Assembly: GCA_049325575.1 (NCBI GenBank)
Contig: JBMOLK010000301.1
Span: 1 to 37,383 of the forward strand
Length of the DNA stretch: 37,383 bases
Source of the DNA: JBMOLK01 sp049325575
GTDB lineage: Bacteria > Bacillota > Clostridia > Acetivibrionales > Acetivibrionaceae
Reading direction: 5' to 3'
The position numbers and the translations under genes are program-made. Under the pieces are notes generated by a model. That model saw only the letters and a list, made by a program, of their open reading frames with translations, was not told the DNA's origin and made no database searches. Shown in pieces: positions 8,943 through 17,404 of this stretch. Position 1 is the stretch's first letter, and each line of letters starts with the position of its first letter.

Positions 8943-11510
8943 TTATTGAACAACCCATCTAGCAAGAGGAATATCAAACTGATTAATCATATCAGGGTGA
9001 TATGGAATTACTCTGAAAGTATATCCGTATTCGCCGCCTTCAAATAAAGTTATGTTGGCAGAATAGCGGTAGGTTCCTTCCGATATTTTTTCTTCCAGCT
9101 TCATATCTATAACTTCGGCATTTTCTATACTGTTATTTTTACCAATATTGCCAAAGTACACTTGTACTTTAACGTTTGATGGTTCCAAGCTGCCTAATGA
9201 TACTGAAGCGTGTATCGGTATTGTTTCTCCAGAGATAAAATTCTTTTCTTTTAGCTGGTTGGCAGTCTTATCAGCGATTATCTGTACCTGTGGCCATGAT
9301 TTTTCTATACGTTGTTTCCATTCAGACAGATTAAGCGCATAGTCATAATTGCTTGATAAAAGCTTATCTACCCTGTTCATTGATGTCACATAGTACTTGG
9401 TGGTATAATCCTGAACCATCCTGTGAGTGCTAAATAAAGCTGTATTCGATCTGATAGATTCTTTCATTATAGCAACCCATTTTTCCGGAATTCCTTTTTC
9501 ATTTCTGTCAAAGAAAGCAGGTATAATTTGTTTTTCCAAAATACTATATATTGATTCACTATCTGCATTATCCTGATAGTACTCATTGTCGTAGAAAGTA
9601 TCATCTCCAATAGCCCAACCGTTTTTACCGTTGTAGCCTTCGCACCACCAGCCATCGAGGATACTGAAATTCATTATACCGTTGACACATACCTTCTGAC
9701 CACTTGTTCCGCTTGCTTCGAGAGGTCTTCTAGGATTGTTGAGCCATACATCCACACCCTGTACCAGGTTGCGAGCTAGAGTCATATTGTAGTTTTCAAC
9801 AAGAATAACCTTGCCCCTGAAACCTTCCTGTCTTGCAATATCATTGATATTTTTGATGATTTCGTGAGCAGGACCATCTGCAGGATGTGCCTTTCCTGCA
9901 AAAATTATCTGTATTGGTTTCTCCGGATTGTTAATAAGCCTCTGGATACGGGCCAAATCCCTAAAAATAAGGTTAGCCCTTTTATAGGTAGCAAATCTGC
10001 GTGCAAAGCCTATTGTCAAAGCATTAGTATCAAGCAGTGCATCTACCTCTTTTACTCTTTCCATAGATTCACCGTTTGCCACTCTTTGTTCTTTAAGTCT
10101 TTCACGCACAAAGCCTATCATCTTGGTTTTTAGAACACAGTGTGTTTTCCACAATTCTTCATCAGGGATAGCATCGACCTTATCCCAGACTTCCTGTAGA
10201 TAAAGCTTATCATGCCAGTCCTTTTCAAGATATTTATCATAAAGGTACTTGATACTTGGCGACAGCCATGTAAGAGTATGGATACCGTTGGTAATATGGC
10301 CAATAGGTACTTCATCCTCAGGAACACCAGGCCAGACATTCTTGAAAATGTTACGGGATACAGCACCATGCAGCTCGCTAACTCCATTTTTCTGTCCTGC
10401 AAGTGTTAACGCTAAAACAGTCATATTGAAGTTCTGATGATCTCCGATTTTTAATCCAAGGTCCAAAAACTCATGCCTGCTTATACCAAGTGACGGCCAG
10501 TAATTACCGAAGTACCTGTCTATCATTTCCAGAGGGAATACGTCGTTACCTGCCGGTACAGGTGTGTGAGTTGTAAACACAACTGAAGAAGCTACCACTT
10601 CTTTTGCCTGTTTAAATGGCAACTTCTTGTTCTGTATCAATTTTCTCATTAGCTCAAGGCCAAGAAAAGCGGAATGCCCCTCATTCATATGGTATACAGT
10701 GGCATTGATGCCTAAAGCATCAAGTACTCTGGCTCCTCCTATACCGAGGAAAATTTCCTGCTGAATCCTTGTTTCCTGATCTCCACCGTATAACCTTGCA
10801 GTCAGGCTTCTATCATGAGGACTATTCTGCTCAACATCTGTGTCCATTAAATACAAGTTTACACGTCCGACTTTTACCTGCCAAACCCTTGCATAAACCA
10901 CCCTGCCCGGCAGTTCAACACTTATTGTCACTTGCTCGCCCTTACGATTTAAAGCCGGCTTAATTGGGAGATTGGAAGTGTTAAGATCGGTAAATATTGT
11001 TTCCTGCCAGCCTTCTCCGTTAATATGCTGGCTGAAATAACCCTGCTTGTAAAATAAACCTATTGGAGTAAATGGAATCCCCAAGTCACTGGCAGACTTA
11101 CAATGGTCTCCCGATAATACGCCCAACCCTCCGGAATAGATAGGAAGTACCTCATTTAAGCCGTATTCTGCAGAGAAGTATGCAACCATATGATTCTTTT
11201 TGTCTGGAAAGTTTCTGCTAAACCATGTATCAGTTTCTTCCATATATGACTCATATTTTTTAACTACATCCCGGTATCTTTTCATATAGTCAGGATCGCT
11301 GACTTTAGATTCAAGCTTTTTCTGACTTACTTCCTTAAGAAACCTGACAGGATTTTTGCCTAGTTTTTCCCAAAGTGCAAGATCAATTTCCCTGTAAAGA
11401 TCGATTGCATCGGAATTCCACGACCACCACAAGTTATATGCAATGTCCCTTAATTTAGATAGTTCATCAGGTATTACAGCTGTTACGGTAATTTTTCCAA
11501 AAAGATACAT
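8943..11510 (-). CDS. glgP: Alpha-glucan (glycogen) phosphorylase
   Basis: 855 residues of the GT35 family, in the subgroup with an N-terminal DUF3417 region (DIAYNLWWSWNSDA). It releases glucose-1-phosphate from alpha-1,4-glucans using pyridoxal phosphate. The cofactor Lys is in GTSGQK (about residue 606). Phosphate and substrate motifs such as HMNEGHSAF, TTHTPVPAGND, GFARRFATYKR and FAGKAHPAD are all present, so the enzyme looks intact. GGAGGG lies 6 nt before ATG 11510; a GTG two codons earlier (11516) would sit directly against that ribosome site and is less likely. The upstream 290 bp is very AT-rich, and no convincing -35/-10 pair was found there. Confidence 0.95.
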   Translation of the reverse strand: MYLFGKITVTAVIPDELSKLRDIAYNLWWSWNSDAIDLYREIDLALWEKLGKNPVRFLKEVSQKKLESKVSDPDYMKRYRDVVKKYESYMEETDTWFSRNFPDKKNHMVAYFSAEYGLNEVLPIYSGGLGVLSGDHCKSASDLGIPFTPIGLFYKQGYFSQHINGEGWQETIFTDLNTSNLPIKPALNRKGEQVTISVELPGRVVYARVWQVKVGRVNLYLMDTDVEQNSPHDRSLTARLYGGDQETRIQQEIFLGIGGARVLDALGINATVYHMNEGHSAFLGLELMRKLIQNKKLPFKQAKEVVASSVVFTTHTPVPAGNDVFPLEMIDRYFGNYWPSLGISRHEFLDLGLKIGDHQNFNMTVLALTLAGQKNGVSELHGAVSRNIFKNVWPGVPEDEVPIGHITNGIHTLTWLSPSIKYLYDKYLEKDWHDKLYLQEVWDKVDAIPDEELWKTHCVLKTKMIGFVRERLKEQRVANGESMERVKEVDALLDTNALTIGFARRFATYKRANLIFRDLARIQRLINNPEKPIQIIFAGKAHPADGPAHEIIKNINDIARQEGFRGKVILVENYNMTLARNLVQGVDVWLNNPRRPLEASGTSGQKVCVNGIMNFSILDGWWCEGYNGKNGWAIGDDTFYDNEYYQDNADSESIYSILEKQIIPAFFDRNEKGIPEKWVAIMKESIRSNTALFSTHRMVQDYTTKYYVTSMNRVDKLLSSNYDYALNLSEWKQRIEKSWPQVQIIADKTANQLKEKNFISGETIPIHASVSLGSLEPSNVKVQVYFGNIGKNNSIENAEVIDMKLEEKISEGTYRYSANITLFEGGEYGYTFRVIPYHPDMINQFDIPLARWVVQ

Positions 11511-11802
11511 AGGCACCCTCCATTAAATTATATGTTATATTATTATCCTTTTTTAAATAATAAATAACATAAAATATTTTTTTAAAAGATATTATTATAA
11601 AAGAGCTATATTTAATTTTTTAATTGAACTAAATAATTTTAAAACCAATGTGATACCTAAAGACATTTTTAAAATATGGATAAGATTTCCTAGATTCTTA
11701 CTAATTATATTATCATAATTAATCTGATTTTGGTAGAGTTTTTTTAAAAATTTACTAATAAATTTGATTTTGGTTGCACATTGGCTTTAAAATAAAGCAA
11801 TT

Positions 11803-12336
11803 TTAGACTGTGTAAATACTAAAACCGAGTCTCTCATCTTTAATTCTGCAATTTCTGCCTCTATATAATATATAAGAAAGCAGCAAAATGTCACCTGCAG
11901 ATCCGGATATATTAAATAAAACTCCTAACACTATAAAACAAGAGAACTTGGGTAATAAAAATATGGCTGAAGTAAGAATACCGGTTAAAGCTATTAGTGG
12001 GAGCAGCATTATTACAGCCATTTGAGAAGCTGTGTACAGGGTTCCTGAAATATCCATTGTATATATATTTAAGAATTTTATACCAAACTTCAACCTGGCA
12101 CCATATAGCTTGTAAGCAAGTCCGTGAAATAGTTCATGTAGTGCTATAACTGAAAAAAGTGTTATAAATACGATAAGTGCATTATTATACGTAATTTCAC
12201 TCATAAAATTTATCCATAAGCCTTTTCCGGTAAGCTCCAACAGGAGAACAAGTCCCAAAATAAAAGCAGTTAATGAAAAAACATTAATTAAAAAAGAGTT
12301 AAATCTGTTTAGTTTGAATTCTGCTACTTTAATCAA
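11803..12336 (-). CDS. DUF3267 membrane zincin-like metallopeptidase
   Basis: 177 residues with about four hydrophobic helices (18-36, 52-68, 104-125, 131-158). A zinc-protease HExxH motif, HELFH, at 67-71 continues into HGLAY. This is the DUF3267 family: small membrane proteins presumed to be metallopeptidases, with no established substrate. A TTG start is supported by GGAGGTG just upstream (12344-12350). It is probably transcribed with or after the 56-codon gene upstream on the same strand, although a strong hairpin (12400-12440) separates them. Confidence 0.75.
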   Translation of the reverse strand: MIKVAEFKLNRFNSFLINVFSLTAFILGLVLLLELTGKGLWINFMSEITYNNALIVFITLFSVIALHELFHGLAYKLYGARLKFGIKFLNIYTMDISGTLYTASQMAVIMLLPLIALTGILTSAIFLLPKFSCFIVLGVLFNISGSAGDILLLSYILYRGRNCRIKDERLGFSIYTV

Positions 12337-12399
12337 AATAACACCTCCTATATCCTAATACCGTCTATAATTGGCAAGAATTATGTTATTTATTCATGA

Positions 12400-12440
12400 A
12401 AAGAACAAGGAAGGACGTTTAACGTCCTTCCTTGTTCTTT
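12400..12440 (-). terminator. Very strong hairpin overlapping the stop of the 56-codon gene
   Basis: A perfect 20-bp inverted repeat (12400-12419 with 12421-12440) with one central base. The minus-strand gene's stop codon (12419-12421) lies at the hairpin tip. On the minus strand the stem is followed by TCATGAATAA, a poor U-tract. Likely an RNA 3'-end or processing signal. Confidence 0.6.
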
Positions 12441-12589
12441 GTAGTAAGGTTATTTGGCGGGGTCTTATAAGGATTCTGCTTCATATACCTTCCAGTTGGG
12501 TCATTATCCATCTTATCTTTTTCATCAACTATTTCACCTTTGAAGCCGGGACTTTGCTTTATAACCATTGAATGTTTCTTGCGTTCCAT
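12419..12589 (-). CDS. Small hydrophilic protein, 56 residues, function unknown
   Basis: ATG 12589 follows GGAGGA with good spacing, and the frame runs 56 codons to a TAA inside the hairpin described above. The product is highly charged and polar (starts MERKKHSMVIKQSPGF, ends NNLTTKNKEGR), rich in Lys, Asn, Asp and Pro, with no Cys, no hydrophobic segment and no signal. I do not recognise the family. It faces another small basic gene (12685-12825) across a 95-bp gap. Small, Lys/Asn-rich soluble proteins of this kind are common among sporulation-linked genes of Clostridia, but nothing here proves that. The ribosome site and clean stop make it a real gene candidate. Confidence 0.6.
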   Translation of the reverse strand: MERKKHSMVIKQSPGFKGEIVDEKDKMDNDPTGRYMKQNPYKTPPNNLTTKNKEGR

Positions 12590-12684
12590 AGCTATCCTCC
12601 AAATTTAATCTGTTTTATTTATTTTTTACTTTATTAAAAATGGATATACTAGCATTATAAAAACAATATAAGGGAGTGAGTTTT

Positions 12685-12825
12685 TTGACTAAGGATATAA
12701 GAAATAAAGTACATGCGTGGGATGATAATCTACCTAAAAATAAAGATTATATAAAGAAGTTTTACAAGAAATCAGAGAAGGAGATAAAGCAGCAAGGAGA
12801 AGGAGAAGTAAAACTTGACAAGTAG
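12685..12825 (+). CDS. Small lysine-rich protein, 46 residues, function unknown
   Basis: A TTG start at 12685 lies 7 nt after AGGGAGTG; the frame ends at TAG 12823-12825. The product (starts MTKDIRNKVHAWDDNLPKNK) is charged, with 14 Lys in 46 residues, predicted helical in its second half (KKFYKKSEKEIKQQ), with no membrane segment. CATTATAA just upstream (about 12654-12661) resembles the -10 of forespore sigma factors F/G, but no matching -35 is clear. It is divergent from the 56-codon gene. Family not recognised. Confidence 0.55.
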   Translation: MTKDIRNKVHAWDDNLPKNKDYIKKFYKKSEKEIKQQGEGEVKLDK

Positions 12826-12896
12826 ACTTTCATGATTTTCAAAATTAGCAATTAATTTCTATCATTAAAAATTTGTATCATGTAGAAAATATATCT

Positions 12897-13298
12897 ATGG
12901 TTAAACGTTTTTTAATTTATGGATTAGTTGGCTGGAGTATGGAGATAATATGGACCGGCCTGCACTCACTTGTAACTGGAGATTTAAAACTGCAGGGGTA
13001 TACAAATCTTTGGATGTTTTTTATATATGGAGCTGCTATATTTCTAGAGCCCTTACATGATGTTATTAGGGAATGGAGGTGGCTATTCAGGGGGACCATA
13101 TGGGTAGTAATAATATGGGGAATAGAATATACAAGCGGACTTGTTTTAGTAAATCTACTAGATGTATATCCTTGGTTTTATTCGGGTCCCTTTGCAGTAG
13201 ACAACCTGGTAAGACTTGATTATGCCCCTGCCTGGTTTGCTGCAGGACTTATATTTGAACGGATTCACAAAACACTTGATGTCTACGACGTTGCATGA
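12897..13298 (+). CDS. Small membrane protein, putative ABC-transporter type IV (CmpB-like) family
   Basis: 133 residues with about four membrane segments. The signature at the N-terminus is YGLVGWSMEIIWTG, then an LKLQGYTNLWMFFIYG segment. This matches the style of PF06541 proteins (first helix with GWxxE, then a conserved loop leading to xYG). They are called putative ABC transporter permeases, but function is not established. The start is uncertain: ATG 12897 and an in-frame TTG at 12873 both lack a good ribosome site. No partner ATPase lies nearby. Confidence 0.6.
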   Translation: MVKRFLIYGLVGWSMEIIWTGLHSLVTGDLKLQGYTNLWMFFIYGAAIFLEPLHDVIREWRWLFRGTIWVVIIWGIEYTSGLVLVNLLDVYPWFYSGPFAVDNLVRLDYAPAWFAAGLIFERIHKTLDVYDVA

Positions 13299-13337
13299 AT
13301 TTATACATCACTGACTTATAGTAATATACTTTGATGA

Positions 13338-13389
13338 AAGTTCCAGGACGGCCTTGACCTAAACTCTTGTATAAGGCCACCTGGAGCTT
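13338..13389 (+). other. Imperfect hairpin downstream of the small membrane protein
   Basis: An imperfect stem of about 17 bp (13338-13355 with 13373-13389) with a 17-nt loop starts 40 nt after the stop. No U-tract follows. A weak terminator is possible. The rest of 13299-13530 shows nothing else. Confidence 0.4.
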
Positions 13390-13531
13390 GTTTAACGTTA
13401 CAAATTTCTACTCACTGATATATTAGTATAATAAAAATTAATATAATTTCCTCATATTACAAGTTGCCGAATAAGCGCATATCTGATTTTCATTGAAGTT
13501 AGATAAAAATTACAAAAAACAATATAAATTA

Positions 13532-13576
13532 TTGAGGTTTGTACAAAATATGGGTATAATTTATTTATACCCATAT
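13532..13576 (+). promoter_or_regulatory. csoR promoter with overlapping operator
   Basis: TTGAGG (13532-13537), 17 bp, TATAAT (13555-13560). The -10 box lies inside a perfect 11-bp inverted repeat, ATATGGGTATA (13548-13558) and TATACCCATAT (13566-13576), with a 7-bp centre. GGGTAT..ATACCC arms around an AT core resemble known CsoR-family operators. This points to autorepression by the protein encoded 20 bp downstream. Confidence 0.75.
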
Positions 13577-13596
13577 AGAGTATAGGAGGAATTGGT

Positions 13597-13896
13597 GTGG
13601 GAAAAAATAAAAATACCGATCAATGCTGCGAATATAAGGATGATATTCTAAAAAGGCTTAGAAGGGTTGAAGGGCAAATTAAAGGAATTCAAAAGATGAT
13701 AGAGGAAGAAAAGTATTGTGTTGACATTTTGACACAGATAGCAGCAGTAAGGGCAGCTATTAACAGAGTAGGAGGGATCATTCTGCAGAAGCATTCCAAG
13801 ACATGCTTGCAGGGTGCTTTGGAGGCGGACAAGAGGGAAGAAGCATTGGACGATTTAGTTGACACAATACAAAAGTTCTTAAAGTTTGTTGATTAG
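13597..13896 (+). CDS. csoR: CsoR/RcnR/FrmR-family metal-sensing repressor, CsoR-like
   Basis: 99 residues, all-helical DUF156 family. C41, H66 and C70 have the same spacing as the Cu(I) ligands of characterised CsoR (25 then 4 residues), favouring copper sensing over persulfide-sensing CstR, which lacks this His. The Arg-rich segment LKRLRRVEGQIKGI (18-31) is the usual DNA-contact region. Two more Cys (C10, C11) sit in the N-terminal tail. GTG start with AGGAGG 6 nt upstream. An operator overlaps its own promoter. No copper ATPase or CopZ is in the window; the next gene is thioredoxin. Metal choice is inferred. Confidence 0.82.
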   Translation: MGKNKNTDQCCEYKDDILKRLRRVEGQIKGIQKMIEEEKYCVDILTQIAAVRAAINRVGGIILQKHSKTCLQGALEADKREEALDDLVDTIQKFLKFVD

Positions 13897-14048
13897 TGTT
13901 TCATTTTTTTAGATGAGGGTAAAAATATAATAATTTTTAGTATATGAGAGATAATTTCGAATTTATATATTAATAAATAGAAATGCAAAATATCTTATAA
14001 TAAAAAACATCGGTTTATTACAAAAAATACTTTTTAGGAGGAAGACTT

Positions 14049-14378
14049 ATGGCTTCAGAAAAGGTTACGATTATTACGAAAGGCAATTTTGAACAGGAAG
14101 TAGTTAAATCAGACAAGACTATAATGGTGGATTTTTGGGCACCATGGTGTGGCCCATGCAGAGCAGTTGGGCCAATAATGGATGAACTTGCAGATGAATA
14201 TGAAGGCAAAGCGAAGATAGCCAAGCTAAATGTTGACGAAGAAGGCGAAATTGCTGCCAAATTTAGAATTATGAGTATACCCACTATTATAATATTCAAG
14301 AATGGCGAAATAGCTGAAAAGCTTATAGGTGCCAGGTCAAAGGCTGAATTAGCAGGGCTCATTGATAAACATATATAA
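14049..14378 (+). CDS. trxA: Thioredoxin
   Basis: 109 residues with the classic WCGPC active site (W33, C34, C37), the conserved DFWAPW lead-in, the cis-Pro in SIPTII and the Gly/Lys C-terminal region. It reduces protein disulfides in the cytoplasm using thioredoxin reductase, which is not encoded here. TAGGAGG precedes the ATG. The 152-bp gap after csoR contains a TATAAT (13996-14001) without a clear -35, so it may have its own promoter or be read from csoR. A terminator follows. Confidence 0.95.
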   Translation: MASEKVTIITKGNFEQEVVKSDKTIMVDFWAPWCGPCRAVGPIMDELADEYEGKAKIAKLNVDEEGEIAAKFRIMSIPTIIIFKNGEIAEKLIGARSKAELAGLIDKHI

Positions 14379-14390
14379 CAAGAAACTAGT

Positions 14391-14420
14391 GAAAGCCATA
14401 CATATATTGTATGGTTTTTT
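14391..14420 (+). terminator. Intrinsic terminator after trxA
   Basis: CCATACA (14396-14402) pairs with TGTATGG (14408-14414), extended by three A-U/G-U pairs, and runs into TTTTTTT. It lies 18 nt after the trxA stop. Confidence 0.88.
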
Positions 14421-14554
14421 TAATTTCTATAACAGTTATAATAAGTTTTTTAGGAAAAAAGGAGGATTTTGAAAAAAAGAGTTGAATATAAAAATAAGAA
14501 ATGATATTTTAAAAAAGTTAAATAATTTCTTATGTATAATAGGAGGTACCATAA

Positions 14555-15133
14555 ATGGCTGGAGAAAAGAGGTTCGGTACTGCGCTTTTTGGTTTTAAAC
14601 AATCAGATGTAAATTCATATATTGAGAAAATCTTAAGAGAGTTTGATGACAAGTTAAAGGAGAAAGAAAACGAAATAGCTGCGCTCAAAAATCAATGTAG
14701 AGAGTTAAGGATCAAATACGAAGATATTGCAAGAAAATCAGAACAGATAAGCGAAGACAGGGCGAAAATTGCAGATGTTTTGATCAAGGCCCAGGAAAAG
14801 GCAGAGTTAATCCTGGAGGAGGCTAAAGTACAAGCGGTTGAAGAGAGGAAAAAACTGTCGGAGATGACAGAGAAGGAAAAAGAAAAGTTGGTTGATATGA
14901 AAGAAGAAATAAAATTGTTGAAGGATGAGATAACAAAGACTCTAAAGAAGTACGAGTCAGACCTGAACAAGGTGGTTGAGCTTGCAGAGACAAAGCATCC
15001 TGACCAAAGATCTGGTGAATTAAAAGATAATGATGATATTGAGGAAAACGACGATTTGTCTGAAGATATAATTGAAGAAATCATGGAGGAATATGTGGAA
15101 AGGACAAGTACTTCGTTTGAGAACAAAGTGTGA
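14555..15133 (+). CDS. DivIVA-family coiled-coil protein
   Basis: 192 residues. The N-terminus (FGTALFGFKQSDVNSYIEKI, about 7-26) is the DivIVA/GpsB-type membrane-binding motif. A long heptad-rich coiled coil follows (about 28-150), then an acidic tail (ENDDLSEDIIEEIMEEYVE). Such proteins mark curved membrane or septa and recruit division or cell-wall factors. This one is longer and more acidic than minimal DivIVA, and no division operon is nearby. TAGGAGGTACC precedes the ATG. A TATAAT at 14535-14540 lies too near the start to be its promoter. Confidence 0.75.
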   Translation: MAGEKRFGTALFGFKQSDVNSYIEKILREFDDKLKEKENEIAALKNQCRELRIKYEDIARKSEQISEDRAKIADVLIKAQEKAELILEEAKVQAVEERKKLSEMTEKEKEKLVDMKEEIKLLKDEITKTLKKYESDLNKVVELAETKHPDQRSGELKDNDDIEENDDLSEDIIEEIMEEYVERTSTSFENKV

Positions 15134-15227
15134 TAGCGTACAGTAAGAATAGTACGGCCCTAAAGGTAAAGGAAATGGAATTTTATCAGATCTATTAAAA
15201 TGAAATGTAAAGAAATAAAAATAAAAC

Positions 15228-15256
15228 TTGAAATAATAATAATGATCTAGTATAAT
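15228..15256 (+). promoter_or_regulatory. Promoter of the T-box operon
   Basis: TTGAAA (15228-15233), 17 bp, TATAAT (15251-15256). Transcription would start near 15263, about 25 nt before the T-box Stem I. Confidence 0.75.
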
Positions 15257-15286
15257 TGTTTTTAAAAATATATTGCTATAAACAAT

Positions 15287-15640
15287 GATGGGGAAGAGTA
15301 CATATAGGTATTTTATTAGAGAGCCGGAGTCGGGTGGAAGTCCGGTATAGTGTCTATATGGAAGGCAGCCCTTGAGTTTCTCCTTGAGAAATATGAGTTT
15401 CTTCATTTAAACAGTGACTTATAGAAGCTCTAATAATAGAGGATGACGTTGCCTCACGTTATAGAGGGTCGGTATCTTTAGTAGTCCTAAAGCTGGGTTT
15501 GTTTACTTAAGATGTTAATATAATCTGGTTGGAGCTATTATATGTACTGTCAGAGTGAACACTTTTAAGTGTTAATTAGGGTGGTAACGCGGATTACTCC
15601 TTCGTCCCTTGCTTGCATGGGTGAAGGAGTTTTTTATTTG
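15287..15640 (+). promoter_or_regulatory. T-box riboswitch, specifier read as GCA (alanine)
   Basis: A tRNA-sensing leader ahead of the Lrp-aminotransferase operon. Stem I: AGTA (15297-15300), helix CATATAG/CTATATG (15301-15307 with 15354-15360), AGAGAG bulge, and distal helix CCGGA/TCCGG around GGGTGGAAG. The T-box AGGGTGGTAACGCGG is at 15578-15592. The terminator stem is 15596-15603 with 15623-15630, plus a U-run. Counting as in glyQS (GAA, one base, codon, one base, eight bases to GAG) puts the specifier at 15365-15367, GCA. The tRNA-end pairing element UGGU (15582-15585) wants an A73 discriminator base, as tRNA-Ala has and bacterial tRNA-Gly (U73) does not. Uncharged tRNA would favour read-through. 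Confidence 0.92.
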
Positions 15641-15749
15641 ATCTGCTTGAATCATGTCTTAAATACTAAAATCAAGTACCGTCCATGGGGTGCGAGATTT
15701 TATTAATTATAGATCCTATTATAACTATAAGTAAAAGGAGATGAGATTA

Positions 15750-16229
15750 ATGGAAGAGATTTTGGAAATATTAGAGAAGAACAATAAGATGAGTGAAGAG
15801 CAGATAGCAACAATGCTAGGTAGAAGTGTTGAAGAAGTACGAGCTGCTATTAAGAAGTACGAAGAGGAAAATGTTATTCTAGGATATAATACTTTAATTA
15901 ACTGGGAAAAGACAAGCAAAGAGACTGTTACAGCTTTAATAGAAATAAAGGTAACTCCCCAAAGAGGGCAGGGGTTTGACAAAGTTGCAGAAAGGATATA
16001 CAGGTATCCCCAGGTAAAAGCCTGTTATCTTATGTCAGGGGGTTTTGATCTGACAGTGATTATTGAAGGAAAGACAATGAAGGAAGTTGCACTGTTTGTA
16101 GCGGAAAAACTAGCACCATTGGAGTCAGTACTTAGTACAGCCACGCATTTTGTGTTGAAGAAGTATAAGGATAAGGGGACTATTTTTGAAGAAGATCAGA
16201 AAGATGATAGGGAGGTTGTAGTACTATGA
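15750..16229 (+). CDS. Lrp/AsnC-family transcriptional regulator
   Basis: 159 residues. An N-terminal helix-turn-helix (about 1-55: MSEEQIATMLGRSVEEVRAAIKKYEEENVI) is followed by a C-terminal ligand/oligomerisation (RAM) domain (about 68-140: ALIEIKVTP, VKACYLMSGGFDLTVIIEG). The family senses amino acids and regulates their metabolism. I chose ATG 15750 because AAGGAG (15735-15740) is 9 nt upstream; an ATG at 15741 directly abuts that site. It overlaps the aminotransferase by 4 bp (ATGA), so the two are coupled, and both lie under the T-box. It probably tunes the same amino-acid pathway. Confidence 0.85.
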   Translation: MEEILEILEKNNKMSEEQIATMLGRSVEEVRAAIKKYEEENVILGYNTLINWEKTSKETVTALIEIKVTPQRGQGFDKVAERIYRYPQVKACYLMSGGFDLTVIIEGKTMKEVALFVAEKLAPLESVLSTATHFVLKKYKDKGTIFEEDQKDDREVVVL

Positions 16230-17395
16230 ACATGGCAGATATGATTACACCAAAAGTTAAAAATATTCCACCATCTGGAATCAGAAAATTTTTTGATCTT
16301 GTAAACGAAATGAAGGATGCTATATCCCTAAGTATTGGAGAGCCTGACTTTGTAACACCCTGGAATGTCAGGGAAGCAGGTATATATTCCTTGGAGAAGG
16401 GACATACGCATTATTCTCCAAATGCTGGTTTTATAGAGCTTCGTGAAGAAATATGTGTATATTTAAAAAGAAAATACAATCTCCAATATGATCCCAAAAG
16501 CCAGGTTATTGTTACGGTAGGCGGTAGTGAAGGTATAGATCTGGCACTAAGGTCACTAGCGGGACCTGGTGATGAGGTGATAATTCCGGAGCCAAGCTTT
16601 GTTGCCTATAAACCCTGTGCCATTTTTGCAGGAGCAACTCCAGTTATAATTAATCTAAGGGCTGAAGATGAGTTCAGGTTGACGCCAGAGCTATTGGAAA
16701 AGGCAATTACAGATAAGACAAAGGTATTGGTTCTGCCATTTCCCAATAATCCTACAGGTGCAGTTATGACAAGGAGTGATCTTGAGAAAATAGTCAATAT
16801 ATTAAAGGATAAGGATATAGTTGTTATATCGGATGAAATATATGCTGAACTGACCTATGATGGTGAACATGTCTCCATAGCAAGTTTTCCTGAAATGAAG
16901 GATAAGACTCTTGTTATAAACGGATTTTCAAAGGCCTACGCAATGACTGGTTGGAGGCTTGGTTATGCCTGTGGACATCCGGATTTGATATCAGCTATGT
17001 ATAAGGTACACCAGTATGCAATTATGAGCTCACCGACAACAGCACAATATGCGGCTATAGAAGCTTTAAGAAACAGTGATAATGATATTGAGATAATGGT
17101 AAGAGAATATAACAGAAGAAGACGGGTTATGCTGGAAGGCTTTAGGAAAGCAGGGTTGGGCTGTTTTGAGCCGCTAGGTGCCTTCTATATCTTTCCTTGT
17201 ATTAAGTCAACAGGTATGAGTTCAACTGAATTCTGCGAGAAGTTGCTTATGGAAGAGAAGGTAGCAGTGGTACCCGGAACTGCATTTGGAGAATGCGGAG
17301 AAGGTTTTATACGTTCATGCTATTCACGTTCCATGGACAATATTGTTGAGGCTCTGGTTAGAATACAGAGGTTTGTTGAAAGAAATAAAAGATAG
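16226..17395 (+). CDS. Class I/II aminotransferase, possibly alanine-forming
   Basis: 389 residues, fold type I PLP enzyme. PLP Lys is K236 in NGFSKAYAMTGWRLGY; N175 in NNPTG, D203 and Y206 in SDEIYAE hold the cofactor; the substrate-carboxylate Arg is in GFIRSCYS near the C-terminus. The enzyme is intact. The family (aspartate/alanine/aromatic aminotransferases, AspC/PatA-like) does not tell the substrate. The upstream T-box, if its specifier is Ala, points to pyruvate plus glutamate giving alanine. The ATG overlaps the regulator's stop; ribosome site GGGAGGT lies inside the regulator gene. Confidence 0.88.
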   Translation: MNMADMITPKVKNIPPSGIRKFFDLVNEMKDAISLSIGEPDFVTPWNVREAGIYSLEKGHTHYSPNAGFIELREEICVYLKRKYNLQYDPKSQVIVTVGGSEGIDLALRSLAGPGDEVIIPEPSFVAYKPCAIFAGATPVIINLRAEDEFRLTPELLEKAITDKTKVLVLPFPNNPTGAVMTRSDLEKIVNILKDKDIVVISDEIYAELTYDGEHVSIASFPEMKDKTLVINGFSKAYAMTGWRLGYACGHPDLISAMYKVHQYAIMSSPTTAQYAAIEALRNSDNDIEIMVREYNRRRRVMLEGFRKAGLGCFEPLGAFYIFPCIKSTGMSSTEFCEKLLMEEKVAVVPGTAFGECGEGFIRSCYSRSMDNIVEALVRIQRFVERNKR

Positions 17396-17404
17396 GGTGT
17401 ATAT

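Noticed and set aside
12371..12571. A 66-codon plus-strand frame
   Set aside because: It is the shadow of the 56-codon minus-strand gene, which has the better ribosome site.
14535..14540. TATAAT as the promoter of the DivIVA-like gene
   Set aside because: Transcription would start at or after the ribosome site.
15364..15366. Glycine specifier GGC in the T-box
   Set aside because: It is one base off the expected position, and UGGU would not pair with the U73 of bacterial tRNA-Gly.
15020..15406. A 128-codon minus-strand frame across the T-box leader
   Set aside because: It overlaps the DivIVA gene and the T-box and has no ribosome site.
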